NCBI GenBank assembly: GCA_945910925.1
Contig: CAMDZX010000103.1
Location: 1-6,705, forward strand
Length of the DNA stretch: 6,705 nt
Source: an uncultured bacterium
GTDB taxonomy: Bacteria; Cyanobacteriota; Vampirovibrionia; Gastranaerophilales; Gastranaerophilaceae
Reading direction: 5' to 3'
How positions within the stretch are numbered: the first letter of the stretch is position 1; each line of letters opens with the position of its first letter. This document shows positions 4,884 to 6,705 of the stretch, one piece after another. The notes beneath the pieces were generated by a model. That model was not told the origin of the DNA, made no database searches, and worked only from the letters and a program-made list of their open reading frames with translations. The position numbers were made by a program, and so were the translations under genes.

Positions 4884-5524
4884 TTACCTTTTAATGCTTG
4901 CCAAGCATTTTTAATTCGCTGTGTTATTGATGGTTTTGATACCTTAACAGTTTTAGTCGGTTGAATTTGTTTAGATTGCTTAACAACTGAAGAAGGTCCT
5001 GCGCCATATACTATAGCATCACTTCCTGTATATTCTGTTGCTCTATCTAGTATTTTTGTTGAGTCTACTGCCCACTTAAGTTTATCAAATGAATTTGTTG
5101 CGTAAGGAAAAGGATAGCATTTTTCTGCGTGTTCTGATAATTTAGAATATGCTTCTCCTGCTTCTTTTGCGGTCGGAAATCTTAAATTTCCATAAATATA
5201 TATATCTCCACAATCCAAAAGGTCAATACCGTATGCGCCTAATTTATTCCCTTTTAGAGATCTTGGGTGAAGTGGAGCTTCACTGTCAAGTCTAGGATTT
5301 GTCTTATGTTTAAATTTATAAAATAAGTCATCACCAATTGCACTAATATTTAAATCAAAATGCTTCGTGTTTTTTAATTCATCCCCTAATTTAGCAACTT
5401 CCTCTAATTGTTTGGAATCGAAAGCTTTTTTCAAAGCCTTTGCACCTTTTTCTGTTATTTTTAACGCCTTAAAGTTGGTTGATTGTTGCGATTGATTGAT
5501 TGATTGTATTCTGTTTACTTGCAT
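4880..5524 (-). CDS. hypothetical protein with N-terminal F-K-A motif (214 aa)
   Basis: No named family recognised. A Q/N/S-rich leader (INQSQQST, 9-16) ends in NFKAL (17-21). Then come a helical, lysine-rich stretch (about 22-55), a mixed middle domain (about 56-150) with LHPRSLKGNKLGAYGIDLLDCG and an IYIYGNLRFPTAKEAGEAY segment, and a disordered P/K/S/T-rich tail ending in a basic helix (RIKNAWQALKGN). There are two cysteines, no membrane segment and no clear signal peptide. A TTG at 5527 is in frame, but ATG 5524 is correctly placed 8 nt after AAGGAG. The N-terminal motif matches that of the helical protein at 3104-3649 in position, and is the reason I suspect a Gastranaerophilales-type genome. 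The function is unknown. Confidence 0.8.
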   Translation of the reverse strand: MQVNRIQSINQSQQSTNFKALKITEKGAKALKKAFDSKQLEEVAKLGDELKNTKHFDLNISAIGDDLFYKFKHKTNPRLDSEAPLHPRSLKGNKLGAYGIDLLDCGDIYIYGNLRFPTAKEAGEAYSKLSEHAEKCYPFPYATNSFDKLKWAVDSTKILDRATEYTGSDAIVYGAGPSSVVKQSKQIQPTKTVKVSKPSITQRIKNAWQALKGN

Positions 5525-5600
5525 CAAATATACTCCTTAATCTTAGTATCACATTATCATAAAACCCGTAAAAAATAAATTTGCTAGTATATTATAACTA

Positions 5601-5629
5601 TTGACATATTGTACTATATATAGTACAAT
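5601..5629 (+). promoter_or_regulatory. consensus promoter of higBA operon
   Basis: TTGACA (5601-5606), a 17-nt spacer and TACAAT (5624-5629) form a near-perfect housekeeping-sigma promoter, the best in the window. Counting from the -10 gives +1 at 5636, the A of the higB start codon, so the toxin message should be leaderless. Confidence 0.85.
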
Positions 5630-5631
5630 AT
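5606..5631. promoter_or_regulatory. 26-bp perfect palindromic operator of higBA
   Basis: A fully symmetric 26-bp palindrome (half-site ATATTGTACTATA) starts at the last base of the -35, fills the spacer and covers the -10. The inner GTAC...GTAC words are spaced like a dimeric helix-turn-helix site. Autorepression by the HigA-type antitoxin, alone or with the toxin, is the usual logic in this family, and the position would block RNA polymerase directly. Confidence 0.8.
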
Positions 5632-5635
5632 TGAT

Positions 5636-5956
5636 ATGATAGGATATACAATTTCAAATTATGTAGACGATAATGGCAAAGAGCCAATAAAAGATTGGTT
5701 GAAATCACTGGATGGAACAACGAGAAAGCGGATTTTGTTGAGATTTGACCGATTAAAAGATGGCAACTTTGGTGATTATAAACAACTTGACGAATATTTA
5801 TACGAACTTAGGTTTACTTTTGGTTCGGGTTACAGGGTTTACTACACCATAAAAAATAACATTATTGTTTTACTCATAAATGGCGGTGATAAAAAATCGC
5901 AAGTAAAAGATATTAAAACTGCAAAAGAAATTATAACTAAATTGAAAGGAATATAA
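5636..5956 (+). CDS. higB: HigB/RelE-type toxin, addiction module killer protein (106 aa)
   Basis: Toxin of the phage-derived Gp49-like HigB group (RelE/ParE superfamily), expected to be a ribosome-dependent mRNA endonuclease that stalls growth when its antitoxin is lost. Family signatures are in order: IKDWLKSLD (18-26), the GNFGD box (43-47), LYELRFTFGSGYRVYY (55-70), the IIVLLINGGDKKSQ strand (76-89) and KDI (91-93). Basic residues R40, K50, R59, R67 and the DKKSQ cluster are candidates for mRNA binding and cleavage. The length is typical and intact. It is the first gene of an operon with the antitoxin, 1 nt apart. There is no Shine-Dalgarno and the predicted +1 coincides with the ATG. The reversed order (toxin first) is normal for higBA. 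The gene symbol is used in the family sense. Confidence 0.93.
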   Translation: MIGYTISNYVDDNGKEPIKDWLKSLDGTTRKRILLRFDRLKDGNFGDYKQLDEYLYELRFTFGSGYRVYYTIKNNIIVLLINGGDKKSQVKDIKTAKEIITKLKGI

Positions 5957-5957
5957 A

Positions 5958-6260
5958 ATGAAGAATATAAAAGATTTTGAATTATCTGGTATGATAGCAA
6001 ATGAATTAAAAACAGAAGAAGATATTAAAGAATGGTTGTCTTTGAATTTGGAAGAATATTTGCAAGACGGAAATCTTAATGCTTTTGTGCGTTCTTTAGA
6101 ATATGTAGTTAGAGCAAAAGATAATATTTCTAATCTTTCTCGAAAAACGGGAATTTCAAGGAGTAATTTGTATGCAATATTTAATGGTGAAGTAACTCCT
6201 CAGTTTGATACAGTATTAAAAGTGCTAAAAGAACTTGGATATACTTTAAAAGTTGCATAG
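5958..6260 (+). CDS. higA: HigA-type helix-turn-helix antitoxin (100 aa)
   Basis: Partner antitoxin of the preceding toxin (probable addiction module antidote protein family, XRE-like HTH). The N-terminal half (DIKEWLSLNLEEYLQDGN...) is the helical region typical of the family. The HTH is ISNLSRKTGISRSNLYAIFNG (57-77), followed by the conserved PQFDTVLKVLKELGY that packs the dimer. It should bind the 26-bp palindrome at 5606-5631 and neutralise HigB by complex formation. Unlike the toxin, it has a Shine-Dalgarno (AAAGGA, 5945-5950) inside the toxin gene, 7 nt before the ATG, so the antitoxin can be translated by ordinary initiation from the same mRNA. It is intact and ends 42 nt before a strong terminator. 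Confidence 0.93.
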   Translation: MKNIKDFELSGMIANELKTEEDIKEWLSLNLEEYLQDGNLNAFVRSLEYVVRAKDNISNLSRKTGISRSNLYAIFNGEVTPQFDTVLKVLKELGYTLKVA

Positions 6261-6302
6261 ATTTGATTTTCTCGAACTAGCTAAAACTCAATGGACATAA
6301 TG

Positions 6303-6334
6303 AAAGATAGGATAATTTTCATATCCTGTCTTTT
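6303..6334 (+). terminator. intrinsic terminator of higBA
   Basis: A 12-bp stem including one T-G wobble (6303-6314 with 6322-6333) and a 7-nt loop, with the arm ending TCTTTT and then AATTT. It lies 42 nt after the antitoxin stop. Confidence 0.8.
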
Positions 6335-6354
6335 AATTTGGACATGAAGAGACT

Positions 6355-6480
6355 GTCTTGCTCGTTCGCGTTTAACGGGTCTGCGGATTTTCTTTTCACA
6401 AGCTTCGCTTGCTCCAAAGAAAACTCCTTCGCCCTCAGCTCACTCGCGCTCAAACTCCAAAAGGAGTTTCTCCCCTCGCT
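6355..6480. other. GC-richer patch without a supported gene
   Basis: Between the higBA terminator and the hairpin at 6486 the base composition jumps: 62 of 120 bases are G or C over 6361-6480, against roughly 30% nearby. It contains several short self-complementary words: AAGC..GCTT at 6400-6410, AAACTCC/GGAGTTT at 6452-6469, and AAACTCCTT at 6421-6429 that can pair with 6461-6469. Open frames exist on both strands but none has a start signal or recognisable motif. I see no gene here; foreign or repetitive DNA is the best guess. Confidence 0.4.
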
Positions 6481-6485
6481 CAATA

Positions 6486-6528
6486 CCAAACTAGAGGCGA
6501 TAGGTTAATCCTATCGCCTCTAGTTTGG
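6486..6528. repeat. perfect 19-bp hairpin, not a terminator
   Basis: The left arm 6486-6504 (CCAAACTAGAGGCGATAGG) is exactly complementary to the right arm 6510-6528, with a 5-nt loop TTAAT. Neither side is followed by a T-run, so it is not an intrinsic terminator. It joins directly onto copy 2 of the VVATRNFN module: its last three bases are the TGG codon that begins the conserved core. Confidence 0.85.
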
Positions 6529-6624
6529 GAAAAAGTTGTCGCAACTCGAAACTTTAACTATTCTGAGATTAAAGAACTTCTTCCTGAAATAAAATTCCTA
6601 CTGGAAAATAATAACACTAATTAA
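6526..6624 (+). pseudogene. orphan C-terminal protein fragment, VVATRNFN module, copy 2
   Basis: Encodes WEKVVATRNFNYSEI followed by KELLPEIKFLLENNNTN and a TAA. The frame is open upstream to a stop at 6373-6375, but that part runs through the GC-rich patch and the perfect hairpin and has no start with a Shine-Dalgarno, so only the conserved tail is credible as ancestral coding sequence. Copy 1 at 4788-4883 lies in the same orientation, 1,729 bp away core to core. The parent protein is not recognised. The last 80 bases of the window (6625-6705) show nothing that I can support. Confidence 0.5.
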
Positions 6625-6705
6625 AGCATGTGTACAAATTAGTTGTTGGATTTGGTTTCTAGGGTAAATTCTTTATACAAAAGTTCGAGAATTGATAAAA
6701 AACGC

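Noticed and set aside
6409..6525. Upstream part of the 71-codon frame ending at 6624
   Set aside because: Starts at a TTG without Shine-Dalgarno and runs through a GC-rich patch and a perfect hairpin; only the tail from 6526 has comparative support.
6639..6704. Possible 3' end of a leftward gene entering from the right edge (22 open codons ending in KSNN)
   Set aside because: Too short to separate from chance, and there is no recognisable motif.

Overview
The window is AT-rich bacterial DNA. It most resembles a gut member of the non-photosynthetic cyanobacterial sister lineage (Melainabacteria/Vampirovibrionia, order Gastranaerophilales). This placement is an inference from three things: a flagellin next to an [FeFe]-hydrogenase maturase; two hypothetical proteins with the Q/N-rich N-terminus ending in an F-K-A or F-Q-G tripeptide that I associate from memory with that order; and low GC with short genes. 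No rRNA or other marker gene is present to confirm it.

Region 1 (1-3649) is core-like. A short flagellin (+) is followed by a strong hairpin terminator. Convergent to it lies hydE (-), preceded by a small cupin gene (-). Divergent from the cupin is an SGNH/GDSL esterase gene (+), followed by a lysine-rich helical protein of unknown function (+).

Region 2 (3650-4883) is accessory. It holds the decayed 3' half of an XRE-type regulator (-), a leftward terminator, and a 391-bp unit (4096-4486). In this unit a 96-residue GIY-YIG nuclease gene is bracketed by inverted, inward-pointing copies of a 38-bp palindromic repeat whose stems differ by compensatory changes. A 73-residue hypothetical gene follows directly, then a bidirectional terminator and an orphan C-terminal peptide fragment (residues read VVATRNFN...).

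Region 3 (4880-6705) contains a lineage-type hypothetical gene (-), a complete HigB/HigA-type toxin-antitoxin operon with a consensus promoter and a 26-bp perfect palindromic operator, a terminator, a GC-richer patch (about 52% over 6361-6480), a perfect 19-bp hairpin, and a second copy of the orphan VVATRNFN module in the same orientation. The two module copies bracket the hypothetical gene and the toxin-antitoxin operon as diverged direct repeats.

Two modes of translation initiation appear to coexist. Flagellin, cupin, the 73-residue protein, the 214-residue protein and HigA have clear purine-rich Shine-Dalgarno sequences. hydE, the SGNH gene, the GIY-YIG gene and higB have none; each instead has a -10-like hexamer ending exactly 6 nt before its ATG, so the predicted transcription start is the A of the start codon (leaderless mRNA). 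The most interesting signals are the repeat-bracketed GIY-YIG unit, the leaderless pattern and the duplicated orphan module.
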